Assembly (NCBI RefSeq): GCF_024585265.1
Contig: NZ_CP036533.1
Location: forward strand, 4,101,001 to 4,165,000
DNA from: Bradyrhizobium sp. WBAH42
GTDB taxonomy: Bacteria; Pseudomonadota; Alphaproteobacteria; Rhizobiales; Xanthobacteraceae
Length of the DNA stretch: 64,000 nt
Direction of reading: 5' to 3'
Below, piece by piece: positions 16,054 to 25,362 of this stretch. The position numbers and the translations under genes are program-made. The notes beneath the pieces are model-generated. The model was given only the letters and a program-made list of their open reading frames with translations. It made no database searches and had not been told where the DNA came from. Each line of letters begins with the position of its first letter. Position 1 is the stretch's first letter.

Positions 16054-18429
16054 GTGCGCAACGAGCGGGAATTTCCGTCTAGCAGATCCGGGCAGGGCGT
16101 TGGCGCGCGGCTGCCGCGCAAGGAAGACGACCGCCTGATGCGCGGCCGCGGCCAGTATGTCGGCGACGTCAGGCTCGCCGGCCTTCAGGACGTCGCCTTC
16201 GTGCGCAGCCCGCTGGCGCATGCGCGCATCCGCGGCATCCATGTGCCCGAACGTTATCGCGGAAGTGTGTTCACGGCAGCCGATCTCGTCGGCATCAAGC
16301 CGATCCGCGCGGTGTCGGGACTTCCGGGCTTCAAGACCTCCGAGCAGCCGGTGCTGGCGACCGGCAAGGTGCGCCAGGTCGGCGAGCTCGTCGCGATGTG
16401 CCTCGCGCCGACGCGCGCCGAGGCCGAGGACATCGCGGCCTCCGTGACGCTCGATCTGGAGGAGCTGCCGGCAATCTATGACATGCTGAAGGCGCGCGAG
16501 CCCGGCTCGGCGCTGGTGCACGAGCATTGGGGCGACAACGTCTTCCTGGAGACCAATTACGAGGTCGACATCTCCGCCGCGCTCGACGCGCCGATCAAGG
16601 TGACGCGCGAGATCTCGACCGCGCGGCAATGCATGTCGCCGCTGGAAGGCCGCGGCGTGGTCGCGACCTTCGACAAGAGGCTCGACCAGCTCACGCTGCA
16701 CTCGGCGGCACAGATGCCGCACATTACGCGCAGCGGCCTTGCCGAATGCCTCGGCATGGAGGAGGGTCGGATCCGCGTGATCTCGCCCGATGTGGGCGGC
16801 GGTTTCGGTCACAAGGGCATTCTGCTGCCCGAAGAGGTTTGCCTGTCCTGGCTGACCATGCGCTGCGGCCATCCCGTGCGCTGGCTTGAAGATCGCCGCG
16901 AGCACCTCGTCGCCAGCTCCAATTGCCGCGAGCATCATTACAAGATCACGGTCTATGCTGACAGCGACGGCACGCTGCGCGGTATCGATTGCGAGGCGAC
17001 CGTGGATTCCGGCGCCTATTCGTCCTATCCGTTCTCGGCCTGTCTCGAAGCCGCGCAGGTCGCGAGCATTTTGCCCGGTCCCTACAAGATGCCGGCTTAT
17101 CGCTGCCGCACCTTCTCGGTCGCCACCAACAAATGCCCGATTTTGCCGTATCGCGGCGTCGCGCGCACCGGCGTCTGCTTTGCGCTGGAATTGATGCTGG
17201 ACCTCGTAGCGGCGGAAGCCGGTCTCGAGCCCGGCGAGGTGCGGCTGCGCAATCTTGTGCGCCCCGAGCAGATGCCGTTCGACAATATCACCAGGAAGCA
17301 TTTCGACAGCGGCGATTATCCGGAAGCGATGCGCCGCGCGCTCGCGGCCATCGAGATCGACGCCATCCGCGCCAGGCAAAAGCAGGGCGAGGCCGACGGC
17401 CGCCGCATCGGCGTCGGCGTCTCCATCTATTGCGAGCAGGCCGCGCACGGCACCTCGGTCTATTCCGGCTGGGGCATCCCGATGGTGCCGGGCCACGAGC
17501 AGGCCTCGGCCCGGATGACGCCGGACGGCGGCCTCGAACTGCGCGTCGGCGTGCACTCGCACGGGCAGGGCATGGAGACCACGCTCGCCCAGGTCGCGCA
17601 TGAAATCCTCGGCGTGGATGTGGCGAAGATCCGCATCATCCTCGGCGACACCGCCATGACGCCCTATTCGACCGGCACCTGGGGCTCGCGCTCGATGGTG
17701 ATGGCGGGTGGTGCGGTCGCGACCGCCTGCCGCGAGCTCGGCGAACGTGCCCGCCGCATCGGCGCGAAACTCCTGCAGCACGATCCGGCCTCCGTTGTGT
17801 TGCAGAATGGCGAGGTGCGCGGCGTCAACGGCAGCGTCAGCCTGAAGGCGATCGCCCACACCTGGTACCGCCGCCCACAGGACCTGCCGGCCGACGTCGA
17901 TCCGGGCGGGCTGGAGGTGACGCAAGGCTACAAGCCCGTGCGCGACAGCGGCACCTTCAGCTATGCCGCGCATGCCGCCGTCGTCGCGGTTGATCCCGAT
18001 CTCGGCGAGGTCGAGATCCTCGACTACGTGATCGTCGAGGACGGCGGCGTGCTGGTCAATCCGCTTGTGGTCGACGGCCAGATCTTTGGCGGCCTCGCGC
18101 AAGGCATCGGCACCGCGCTTTACGAGGAGATGCCGTTCGACGCCTCCGGTCAGCCGCTGGCAACGACGCTCGCAGATTACCTGCTGCCCGGCCCGACCGA
18201 GGTCCCGGCCGCGCGCCTCGACCACATGGAGACGCCGTCGCCCTATACGCAGTTCGGGGTGAAAGGCATCGGCGAGGGCGGCGCTATCGCGCCGCCGGCC
18301 GCGATCGCCAATGCCGTCAACGACGCGCTGCGCCCGCTCGGCGTCGAGCTGATGCAGTCGCCAATCACGCCGCATCGCATCGTCGCGGCCGTGCTGGCCG
18401 CGCGCGCGGCTGAGAGGAGCGCGGCATGA
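16054..18429 (+). CDS. xanthine dehydrogenase/CODH-family molybdopterin-binding subunit
   Basis: The 791-residue large subunit of a molybdenum hydroxylase. The a/b hammerhead is at about residues 15-130 and the two Mo-binding domains follow. Visible cofactor blocks are VGGGFGHKG, PYRGVARTG, GVHSHGQGMETT and GVKGIGEGG with the catalytic Glu. The AYxCSFR loop of form I CO dehydrogenase is absent, so it is not a true CO dehydrogenase; substrate is probably an N-heterocycle or aldehyde. I chose GTG at 16054 because AAGGAGGG lies seven bases upstream; the GTG at 16036 has no comparable site. It overlaps the FAD subunit gene by four bases. Confidence 0.93.
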   Translation: MRNEREFPSSRSGQGVGARLPRKEDDRLMRGRGQYVGDVRLAGLQDVAFVRSPLAHARIRGIHVPERYRGSVFTAADLVGIKPIRAVSGLPGFKTSEQPVLATGKVRQVGELVAMCLAPTRAEAEDIAASVTLDLEELPAIYDMLKAREPGSALVHEHWGDNVFLETNYEVDISAALDAPIKVTREISTARQCMSPLEGRGVVATFDKRLDQLTLHSAAQMPHITRSGLAECLGMEEGRIRVISPDVGGGFGHKGILLPEEVCLSWLTMRCGHPVRWLEDRREHLVASSNCREHHYKITVYADSDGTLRGIDCEATVDSGAYSSYPFSACLEAAQVASILPGPYKMPAYRCRTFSVATNKCPILPYRGVARTGVCFALELMLDLVAAEAGLEPGEVRLRNLVRPEQMPFDNITRKHFDSGDYPEAMRRALAAIEIDAIRARQKQGEADGRRIGVGVSIYCEQAAHGTSVYSGWGIPMVPGHEQASARMTPDGGLELRVGVHSHGQGMETTLAQVAHEILGVDVAKIRIILGDTAMTPYSTGTWGSRSMVMAGGAVATACRELGERARRIGAKLLQHDPASVVLQNGEVRGVNGSVSLKAIAHTWYRRPQDLPADVDPGGLEVTQGYKPVRDSGTFSYAAHAAVVAVDPDLGEVEILDYVIVEDGGVLVNPLVVDGQIFGGLAQGIGTALYEEMPFDASGQPLATTLADYLLPGPTEVPAARLDHMETPSPYTQFGVKGIGEGGAIAPPAAIANAVNDALRPLGVELMQSPITPHRIVAAVLAARAAERSAA

Positions 18430-19262
18430 AACCGGCGCCCTTCGCTTACGAACGCCCGCGTGATCTCGATGCCGCGCTGTCGATGCTCGCCGCAAGCAAT
18501 GGATCGACAAAAATCATCGCCGGCGGACAGTCGCTCGGTCCCATGCTCAATCTGCGGCTGGTGCAGCCGGAGCTGATCGTCGACATCTCCGGTCTTGCCG
18601 AGCTCAAGCGCGCGGAGGTCTCCGGCGATGAGCTCGTGCTCGGCGCGCTCGTCACCCATGCCGATATCGAGGACGGGCGCACCGCCGACGTGACGCGCGG
18701 CGCGATGCGCGGCGTCGCGGCCAATATTGCCTACCGTGCCGTGCGCAACCGCGGCACCATCGGCGGCTCGCTCAGCCATGCCGATCCCGCCGCGGACTGG
18801 ATTTCGGCGCTGGCGGCCCTGGGCGCACGCGTGACGCTGCGCAGTCTTGCCGGTGCGCGATCGATGGCGGTCGAAGCGTTTGTGGTCGGTGCGCTGGAGT
18901 CCGCGCTGCACGCCGGCGAGATCGTCGAGGCGGTCCATGTGCCGGCGCGCACGGCTTCGTCCCATTGGGGTTATGCCAAAAGCTGCCGCAAGACCGGCGA
19001 GTTCGCCCATGCGATCGGCGCGGTGCTGGTCGATCCCGCCGGCGCGACCGCTCGTGTCGTGATCGGTGCGATCGACACGGCGCCGATCGTCATGACCGAT
19101 GTGGCCGCGCTGTTCGGCGGACGGATTGCCGCCGACTACAAGCAACGTTTCGATGCAAGGGTTGCCGACGCGGCTCTGGCCAGGGCCGGCATCGACGATG
19201 CCGTGCAGCGCCACATCCATGTCAGCGTGCTCAAGCGCGCGGTCCAGGAGGCCGCGGCATGA
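18426..19262 (+). CDS. molybdenum hydroxylase FAD-binding subunit (CoxM-like)
   Basis: The 278-residue protein contains the two FAD pyrophosphate loops of the family: AGGQSLGPMLNLRL near residues 32-45 and RNRGTIGGSLSHADPAADW near 108-126. It passes electrons from the 2Fe-2S subunit to FAD and on to an acceptor. The ATGA overlap with the large subunit and a second four-base overlap with the following gene show a tight operon (large, medium, small order). Confidence 0.94.
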   Translation: MKPAPFAYERPRDLDAALSMLAASNGSTKIIAGGQSLGPMLNLRLVQPELIVDISGLAELKRAEVSGDELVLGALVTHADIEDGRTADVTRGAMRGVAANIAYRAVRNRGTIGGSLSHADPAADWISALAALGARVTLRSLAGARSMAVEAFVVGALESALHAGEIVEAVHVPARTASSHWGYAKSCRKTGEFAHAIGAVLVDPAGATARVVIGAIDTAPIVMTDVAALFGGRIAADYKQRFDARVADAALARAGIDDAVQRHIHVSVLKRAVQEAAA

Positions 19263-20458
19263 CCACGATCGCGCTTCAGGTCAATCGCCGCGCGGTGGAG
19301 CTGCCCGCCGAGCCGCGCACCAGCCTTGCCGATTTCGTTCGCGACAAGCTCGATCTCACCGGCACGCATCTCGGCTGCGAGCACGGCGTCTGCGGCGCCT
19401 GCACCGTGCTGCTCGACGGCGCGCCGGCGCGCTCCTGCATCACCTATGCGGCAGCTTGCGAGGGCGCCGACGTCACCACCATCGAAGGCCTCGACGAGGA
19501 CGAGATCACCACCGAGTTGCGCGCCGCCTTCACCCGCGAGCACGCGTTGCAATGCGGCTATTGCACGCCCGGCATGCTGGTCTCGGCGCGCGACCTGGTG
19601 CTGCGTCTGCCCGATGCCGACGAGCGCCGCATCCGCGTCGGCCTCAGCGGCAATCTCTGTCGCTGCACCGGCTATGTCGGCATCGTGCGCGCGGTGCAGT
19701 CCGTGATCGAGGCAAGGCGCGCGCGCAACGTCGCGCCGGTGGCGGATGGCGGCCGGACAGTCCTTGGTCCTGCGGGATCGGACCGAGCTGCATCCGGCCG
19801 AAGCGATCCGCGGCCGGCGCAGCAGGCGTTGGCTCCAGCATCGGAGAGTGCCGCGCCCGGCAGCATCCCCGACTTCATCCCGGCGACCGTTCTCGATCAG
19901 CGTTTCACGCTGCCGCATCCGCCGGCCAAGGTGTTCGCGCTGTTCGACGACATCGCAGGCATCGCCGCCTGCCTTCCCGGCGTATCGCTGAAATCGCCGC
20001 CAAGGCCGGAGCGCGTGGAAGGCTTGATCCGCGTCAGGCTCGGGCCGATCGCAGCAAGCTTCGAGGGCGCCGCTCGCGTCGAGCGCGATCCCGCAACGCT
20101 GTCTGGCCGCATCGTCGGCATCGGCACCGACCAGCGCAGCCATTCGGCAACGCAAGGTGAGATCCGCTATCGCCTGCTTGCGCGCGAAGACGGCGCGGCG
20201 ACGGCCGTCGAGCTGTCGATCGGCTACACGCTCACGGGAATGCTGGCGCAGGTCGGCCGCCCAGGCTTGGTGCGCGATCTCGCCCGCCGTCTGGTCGCGG
20301 ACTTCGCCGCCAATCTCGACCGCCACATGTCCGGCATGCCTTCCGGGCAGGCGGCCGCGGCAGAGCTTAGTGGCTGGTCGATTGTCTCGGATGTTTTGCG
20401 AGCCCGGCTCGCACGCATGTTTGGCCGCGCCTTCAACCGAAAAGGTGGCGCGGAATGA
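19259..20458 (+). CDS. 2Fe-2S subunit fused to CoxG-like SRPBCC domain
   Basis: 399 residues, about twice the size of an ordinary small subunit. Residues 1-155 are the two-cluster ferredoxin: the plant-type cluster uses C40, C45, C48 and C60, and the second uses C99, C102, C134 and C136 (CGYCTPGM and CRCTGY). A low-complexity Ala/Pro/Ser linker (about 160-215) leads to a CoxG-like SRPBCC domain (LPHPPAKVFALFDDIAGIAACLPGV, with later GMLAQVGRPGLVRDLARRL). CoxG is usually a separate membrane-recruiting subunit of CO dehydrogenase. The fusion suggests that the hydroxylase is tethered to the membrane or that the SRPBCC pocket handles the substrate; both are inference. Confidence 0.92.
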   Translation: MTTIALQVNRRAVELPAEPRTSLADFVRDKLDLTGTHLGCEHGVCGACTVLLDGAPARSCITYAAACEGADVTTIEGLDEDEITTELRAAFTREHALQCGYCTPGMLVSARDLVLRLPDADERRIRVGLSGNLCRCTGYVGIVRAVQSVIEARRARNVAPVADGGRTVLGPAGSDRAASGRSDPRPAQQALAPASESAAPGSIPDFIPATVLDQRFTLPHPPAKVFALFDDIAGIAACLPGVSLKSPPRPERVEGLIRVRLGPIAASFEGAARVERDPATLSGRIVGIGTDQRSHSATQGEIRYRLLAREDGAATAVELSIGYTLTGMLAQVGRPGLVRDLARRLVADFAANLDRHMSGMPSGQAAAAELSGWSIVSDVLRARLARMFGRAFNRKGGAE

Positions 20459-20530
20459 TCGGCGCGCCGGCGCCGCGGACTGAGCCTGGACTGCCATAAC
20501 AATCAACAGCGTGGGATTTGGAGAGACAGC

Positions 20531-21685
20531 ATGACACGAACACTCGGACTGGTTCCGGCTATCGCGCTGGCGACGGCCTTGTTCGGCGGCGCCGCGGGGG
20601 CGCAGACCATCAAGATCGGCGTCAACGAGCCGCTCACCGGCGCTTTCGCCGCGTCCGGCACTTACGTCGTCAACGGTGCCAGGATCGCCGCCGACGAGAT
20701 CAACGCCAAGGGCGGCATCCTCGGCAAGAAGATCGAGCTCGTCATCGAGGACAACAAGAGCAACCCGACGGAGGCCGCCGCCGTTGCCGAAAAACTCATC
20801 ACCAGCGACAAGGTGCCGGTGCTGATGGGCGCCTGGGGCTCCAGCCTGACGCTCGCGGTGATGCCGAAGCTGATGGAATACGAGACGCCGATGGTGGTGG
20901 AGACCTCGTCTTCCGGCAAGATCACGACGACGGGCAATTCCTTTATCTTCCGCATCTCGCCGCCCTCGGCGGTCGAGGCCGCTGCCTTCAAGGGCATCGT
21001 CGACAAGCTCGCGCTCAAGAAGGTCGACTTCCTCGTCATCAACAACGACTGGGGCCGCGGCACCGCCGAGGACTTCAGCAAGATGATGAAGGACAAGGGC
21101 ATCACCATTGGCCTGGTCGAAACCATGGATCAGGGCGCGCAGGACATGAGCGCGCAGCTCTCCAAGATCAAGAGCTCGGATTCCGAGACGGTGATCGTCA
21201 CCACCGCCGTCGACCAGCTGACCCTGATCTTCAAGCAGGCCGCCGCGCTCGGCCTGAAGAAGCGTATCATCACCACCGGCGGCTCGCAGAACCCGGACCA
21301 GATCATCGCGCAAGCCGGCGCTGCCGCCAACGGCACCATGCATCTGACGACGTTCCTGCCCTGGTTCCCGGACAAGACGCCGAACCCGGAAGCCACCAAC
21401 TATTTCATCGCGGAATGGAAGAAGCGCGGCTTCGAGTTCGCCGGCTGCACCGAGAGTTTTCGCGGCTATGACGGCATCCGCACCGTGGCTGCCGCGATCG
21501 AGAAGGCCGGCAAGGCCGAGCCCGCCGCGATCAAGGCGGCGCTCTGGAACATCAACATCAAGGGGCTGAACGGCGACATCGTGTTCCGCAAGTCGGGCCC
21601 CGAGGGCAAGGAAAGCGGTCAGAGCCAGCCGAACGTCTATCTCATCGAGATCAACGACGGCAAGGTCGAGATGAAAACGCTTTAG
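20531..21685 (+). CDS. livJ: branched-chain-amino-acid-type ABC substrate-binding protein
   Basis: The 384-residue protein begins with a Sec signal peptide ending GGAAGAQ near residue 24. The mature start QTIKIGVNEPLTGAFAASG is that of periplasmic binding protein type 1 (Leu/Ile/Val-binding fold). Further family blocks are GILGKKIELVIEDNKSNP and GSSLTLAVMPKLMEYETP. It would deliver the ligand to the LivHMGF complex encoded downstream. Given the catabolic genes in front, the ligand need not be an amino acid. The stop codon TAG lies in the left terminus of an intergenic repeat that separates it from livH. Confidence 0.92.
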   Translation: MTRTLGLVPAIALATALFGGAAGAQTIKIGVNEPLTGAFAASGTYVVNGARIAADEINAKGGILGKKIELVIEDNKSNPTEAAAVAEKLITSDKVPVLMGAWGSSLTLAVMPKLMEYETPMVVETSSSGKITTTGNSFIFRISPPSAVEAAAFKGIVDKLALKKVDFLVINNDWGRGTAEDFSKMMKDKGITIGLVETMDQGAQDMSAQLSKIKSSDSETVIVTTAVDQLTLIFKQAAALGLKKRIITTGGSQNPDQIIAQAGAAANGTMHLTTFLPWFPDKTPNPEATNYFIAEWKKRGFEFAGCTESFRGYDGIRTVAAAIEKAGKAEPAAIKAALWNINIKGLNGDIVFRKSGPEGKESGQSQPNVYLIEINDGKVEMKTL

Positions 21686-21897
21686 AGCGGATGAGATCAG
21701 GTTCGACGCAGCGATCAAGGAGGTGCGCCCCCTCTCCCGCTTGCGGGAGAGGGTTGGGGAGAGGGTGTCTCCGCAATGGGACTTTCCCCTAGGGGAGAAA
21801 GCCCTCACCCGCGCCTTCGGCGCGACCTCTCCCGCAAGCGGGAGAGGTGAAGGAGCCGCCGCAGTCATCGATCCAACCTAAAGCCATTCAGCTTTAG
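21679..21897. repeat. intergenic palindromic repeat, full copy (copy 2)
   Basis: This element of about 219 bp contains the 22-bp hairpin at 21731-21752 and again at 21826-21847 (CCTCTCCCGC-loop-GCGGGAGAGG). Between them are a TCCCCTAGGGGA palindrome and a GCGCCTTCGGCGC hairpin. It is bordered by GCTTTAG at 21679 and CCTAAAGC...GCTTTAG at 21877-21897. It lies inside the liv operon between livJ and livH, where its hairpins could reduce read-through or stabilise the livJ message. Confidence 0.85.
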
Positions 21898-21967
21898 CAT
21901 CGATCAATCCCGGGCGAGGGCGGCACGTTGCGGCCTTCGCCGGCATCCAGAAATTCAGGGACCAGCC

Positions 21968-22840
21968 TTGAGCGAATTCCTCCAGCATCTGATCAACATG
22001 CTCGTGCTCGGCGGCACCTATGCGCTGCTGGGCATCGGGCTGACCTTGATCTTCGGCATCATGAACGTCGTGAACTTCACGCATGGCGTGCTCTACACGT
22101 TCGGCGCCTACATCATGTTCATCGTGGTGCAGCAGCTGGGGCTCAACTTCTTTCTGGCGCTGCCCGTGGCGGTGCTGGCCGGATGGCTGCTGGGTGCGGC
22201 GATCGAATTGACCTTGCTGCGTCCGCTGCGCGGCTCGGACATCGACACCACCATGCTGGTGATGATCGGCGCCTGGATCGCGATGCAGTCGGGCACGCTG
22301 TGGATCTGGGGCGGGGTCGCCAAATCGGTGACGACACCATTCCCGGAGGCGCCGCTGGTGCTCGGGCCGGTCTCCGTCTCCTGGCTGCGCCTGTTCGTGC
22401 TCGCCGCCGCGGCCATGTTGATCCTGGTGACGTATCTGCTCATCAACAAGACCAGCCTCGGCCGCGCGATGCGGGCGACGTTCCAGGATCACGACACGGC
22501 CTCGCTCATGGGCGTCAACGTCGACATGATCTACACCTCGACCTTCGCGATCGGCTCCAGCCTTGCCGCCGCCGCGGGCGCGCTGCTCGGGCCGGTCTAC
22601 GTGATCTTCCCGCAGATGGGCGACCTCGCCGCAGTGAAGGCCTTCGCCATCGTCATCCTCGGCGGCCTCGGCAACATCACCGGCGCGGTGATCGGGGGCT
22701 TCATCCTGGCGCTCGCCGAAGAGCTCGGCGCCGGCTACGTCTCGTCAGGCTACCGCGACGCCATGGGCTTTCTCATCATCATCGCGGTGCTGATCTTCCG
22801 GCCGACCGGCCTGTTCGCGCGCGCGGAGCGCGTCGGATGA
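21968..22840 (+). CDS. livH: Liv-type ABC transporter permease (LivH family)
   Basis: The 290-residue inner-membrane permease has about eight hydrophobic segments and the LivH hallmarks GGTYALLGIGLTLIFGIMNV at the start and a C-terminal AFAIVILGGLGNITGAVIGG coupling region. Start codon is TTG at 21968 with AGGGA six bases upstream; no better start exists. It overlaps livM by four bases. It forms the channel with LivM. Confidence 0.93.
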   Translation: MSEFLQHLINMLVLGGTYALLGIGLTLIFGIMNVVNFTHGVLYTFGAYIMFIVVQQLGLNFFLALPVAVLAGWLLGAAIELTLLRPLRGSDIDTTMLVMIGAWIAMQSGTLWIWGGVAKSVTTPFPEAPLVLGPVSVSWLRLFVLAAAAMLILVTYLLINKTSLGRAMRATFQDHDTASLMGVNVDMIYTSTFAIGSSLAAAAGALLGPVYVIFPQMGDLAAVKAFAIVILGGLGNITGAVIGGFILALAEELGAGYVSSGYRDAMGFLIIIAVLIFRPTGLFARAERVG

Positions 22841-23883
22841 GGGCGATCATCACTATCCTCGCCGTTGCCGCGCTCGCCTCCGTGCCGCTCTGGCTGCGCG
22901 ATCCCTATCTGCTCAACGCGCTGATCACCACCGGCATCTTCGTCATTGGCGCGATGAGCCTCAATCTGCTGCTCGGCTTCACCGGCCAGCTCAGCCTCGG
23001 CCACATCGCCTTCTTCGGGATCGGCGCCTATGTCAGCGCGCTGACCTCGCTCGGCTTCGACATCGGCCTGCCCGGAGGCTTTCGGCTGGTTCACACGCCC
23101 TGGCCACCGATCATAGGCTTCGTGCTGGCGATCCTGATTGCGGGATTGTGCGGCTATTTCGTCGGCCTTTTGTCGTTCCGCGTTCGCGGCGCCTATTTCG
23201 TCATCGTGACGATCTCATTTGCCGAGGTGGTCCGGCTGGTCGCGCTGAACTGGGTCGAGCTGACGCAGGGCCCGTTGGCGCTGACCAACATCCCCTCCAT
23301 CGCGCTGCCGTTGCCCGGCTTTGGCGAGTTGACGCTGCGCACGAAATTCCACAGCTACTATCTCGTCCTGGTTGTCGCGCTCATCGCCTATCTGCTGATC
23401 GCGCGCCTCGTTCATTCCCATTTCGGCCGCTCGATGCGTGGCTTGATGGAGAACGAAACGCTCGCCGTCTCCGTCGGCATTGACGTGACCAGGACGCTGA
23501 CGATTGCGGCGGTGATCTCGGCCGCGATCGCCGGTGCGGCCGGCAGCCTCTATGCGCACTACATCCGGATCATCGATCCCGAAGTGTTTGCCTTCATCAA
23601 CACCGTCACCATGGTGATCATGGTGATCAGCGGTGGCAAGGGCTCGCTGGCGGGGCCCGTCGTGGGCGGCCTGATCTTCGGGCTTCTGCCGGTCGCGCTT
23701 CGTCCGGTCATGGCGCCGGAGGCGCAATGGATCGCCTATGGCGGCGTGCTGATCGCGATCCTGTTCGTGCTGCCGCGCGGCATCGTGCCGTCGCTGGCGC
23801 AGCGGTTGACCCGACAACGGAGCGGGACGGCGGCGCTGGCACCGGTCGCGCTCAGTGAAACCAGCGCCAAGGAGTCGGCCTGA
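22837..23883 (+). CDS. livM: Liv-type ABC transporter permease (LivM family)
   Basis: The 348-residue permease has about ten hydrophobic segments, with the LivM-specific SLNLLLGFTGQLSLGHIAFF and the EAA-like coupling stretch ISGGKGSLAGPVVGG near the C-terminus. An extra 35-residue hydrophilic tail follows. The ATGA overlap with livH and a one-base overlap with livG show translational coupling. It pairs with LivH. Confidence 0.93.
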   Translation: MRAIITILAVAALASVPLWLRDPYLLNALITTGIFVIGAMSLNLLLGFTGQLSLGHIAFFGIGAYVSALTSLGFDIGLPGGFRLVHTPWPPIIGFVLAILIAGLCGYFVGLLSFRVRGAYFVIVTISFAEVVRLVALNWVELTQGPLALTNIPSIALPLPGFGELTLRTKFHSYYLVLVVALIAYLLIARLVHSHFGRSMRGLMENETLAVSVGIDVTRTLTIAAVISAAIAGAAGSLYAHYIRIIDPEVFAFINTVTMVIMVISGGKGSLAGPVVGGLIFGLLPVALRPVMAPEAQWIAYGGVLIAILFVLPRGIVPSLAQRLTRQRSGTAALAPVALSETSAKESA

Positions 23884-24665
23884 TGACGGCGCGCAGCATC
23901 GCCATGACCATCGATCAAGTCGCGGTGCGCTTCGGCGGACTGGTCGCGATCTCCGACATGAGCTTTGACGTCGGCGAGGGCGAGATCGTCAGCCTGATCG
24001 GGCCGAACGGCGCCGGCAAGACCACCGCCTTCAACGTCATGACCGGATTCCTGACGCCGAGCGCGGGCCGCGTCACCTATCGCAACACTGCGCTCGCCGG
24101 ATTGAAGCCGCATGAGATCGCCGATCTAGGCCTGATCCGCACCTTCCAGCGCACCAGCGTATTCCCGAACGACACCGTCTACGACAACCTCCTGATCGGC
24201 CTGCACCGGCAGGGTCGGGTTCGGCTGCTCGACGCCATCCTCGGCCTGCCAGGCGCGCGCGCCTCGGAGCGCCGCTTACGGCAGCGGGCGAGCGAGCTGC
24301 TCGAATGGGTCGGGCTCGAACGCCGCGTCCACGATGCCGCTGGCTCGCTGTCCTACGGCGAGCAGCGTCTCGTTGGCGTCGCGCTGGCGCTTGCAGCCGA
24401 GCCGTCGATGCTGCTGCTCGACGAGCCCGTCTCCGGCATGAACGCCTCGGAGACGCACCGCTTCGTCGAATTGATCCGCAGCATTCGCGACCGCGGCATC
24501 ACCATCCTGCTGGTCGAGCACGACATGCCGATGGTGATGACGGTCTCGGATCGCATCGTGGTGCTCAACTATGGCCGCATCATCGCCGAAGGGACACCGG
24601 AGGTGATCCGCAACGATCCCGCGGTCATCGAAGCCTATCTCGGACATGGAGCGGGGCGTGCTTGA
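23883..24665 (+). CDS. livG: Liv-type ABC transporter ATPase (LivG family)
   Basis: The 260-residue ATPase has Walker A GPNGAGKT near residue 40, the signature LSYGEQR (Gly in place of the usual second Ser-Gly), Walker B LLLLDEP, and an H-loop VEHDMPMVM. RTFQRTSVFPNDTVYDN identifies the LivG type. It acts with LivF to power import through LivHM and overlaps livF by 20 bases. Confidence 0.93.
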   Translation: MTARSIAMTIDQVAVRFGGLVAISDMSFDVGEGEIVSLIGPNGAGKTTAFNVMTGFLTPSAGRVTYRNTALAGLKPHEIADLGLIRTFQRTSVFPNDTVYDNLLIGLHRQGRVRLLDAILGLPGARASERRLRQRASELLEWVGLERRVHDAAGSLSYGEQRLVGVALALAAEPSMLLLDEPVSGMNASETHRFVELIRSIRDRGITILLVEHDMPMVMTVSDRIVVLNYGRIIAEGTPEVIRNDPAVIEAYLGHGAGRA

Positions 24666-25362
24666 GATCCGCGACATGGTCTGCACCTACGGCGGCGTCA
24701 CCGCGCTGCGCGGCATCTCGCTCGACGTGAAGGCCGGCCAGCTGGTCGCCCTGATCGGCGCCAACGGCGCCGGCAAGAGCACGACGCTGCGCGCGATTTC
24801 CGGCCTGGTGCCGCCGCGCTCGGGCCAGATGAAATTCGAGGGCATCGACATCACCGGCGCGAGGCCGCCGCGCGTGCTGGCGAGCGGCATCGCGCATTGC
24901 CCGGAAGGGCGGCGCGTGTTTCCGCATATGAGCGTCGAGGAAAATCTCGACATGGGGGCTTACCTCCGGCGTGGTTCGGGCGAGATCGCGGCCGACCGCG
25001 ACCGCATCTACACGGAATTTCCGCGGCTCGCCGAGCGGCGCCGGCAGGCGGCGGGCACGCTGTCGGGTGGCGAGCAGCAGATGCTCGCGATCGGGCGCGC
25101 GCTGATGTCGCGGCCGCGGCTGATCATGTTCGACGAGCCCTCGCTCGGGCTCGCGCCCAACATCGTCGAGCGCACCTTTGCGATCATCCGCGGCATTCGC
25201 GATGCCGGCACCACGGTGCTGCTGGTGGAGCAGAACGCGTTCGCCGCGCTCGAGATGTGCGATCACGCCTATCTGCTCGAGAACGGCCGCATCGTGCTGT
25301 CGGGCGCCGGCACCGAGCTGATCGCGAACGAGCATGTGCGCAAGGCCTATCTCGGTGGCTGA
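24646..25362 (+). CDS. livF: Liv-type ABC transporter ATPase (LivF family)
   Basis: The 238-residue ATPase has Walker A GANGAGKST near residue 39, LivF marker GIAHCPEGRRVFPHMSVEENL, signature LSGGEQQ, Walker B LIMFDEPSLGLAP, and H-loop VEQNA. It is the second nucleotide-binding subunit of the importer encoded upstream. The following Rieske gene starts inside its 3' end. Confidence 0.93.
   Translation: MERGVLEIRDMVCTYGGVTALRGISLDVKAGQLVALIGANGAGKSTTLRAISGLVPPRSGQMKFEGIDITGARPPRVLASGIAHCPEGRRVFPHMSVEENLDMGAYLRRGSGEIAADRDRIYTEFPRLAERRRQAAGTLSGGEQQMLAIGRALMSRPRLIMFDEPSLGLAPNIVERTFAIIRGIRDAGTTVLLVEQNAFAALEMCDHAYLLENGRIVLSGAGTELIANEHVRKAYLGG

Noticed and set aside
14656-18510. 1284-codon open frame on the minus strand
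   Set aside because: It is antisense to the amidohydrolase and the hydroxylase large subunit, which have clear motifs; it has no recognisable domain and reflects high GC codon bias.
16054-20458. Annotation as carbon monoxide dehydrogenase
   Set aside because: The large subunit lacks the AYxCSFR active-site loop of form I CO dehydrogenase; only the wider molybdenum hydroxylase family is supported.
19136-21868. 910-codon open frame on the minus strand
   Set aside because: It is antisense to the CoxSG fusion and livJ and runs through the intergenic repeat; composition is Arg/Asp/Gly-rich, without a fold.
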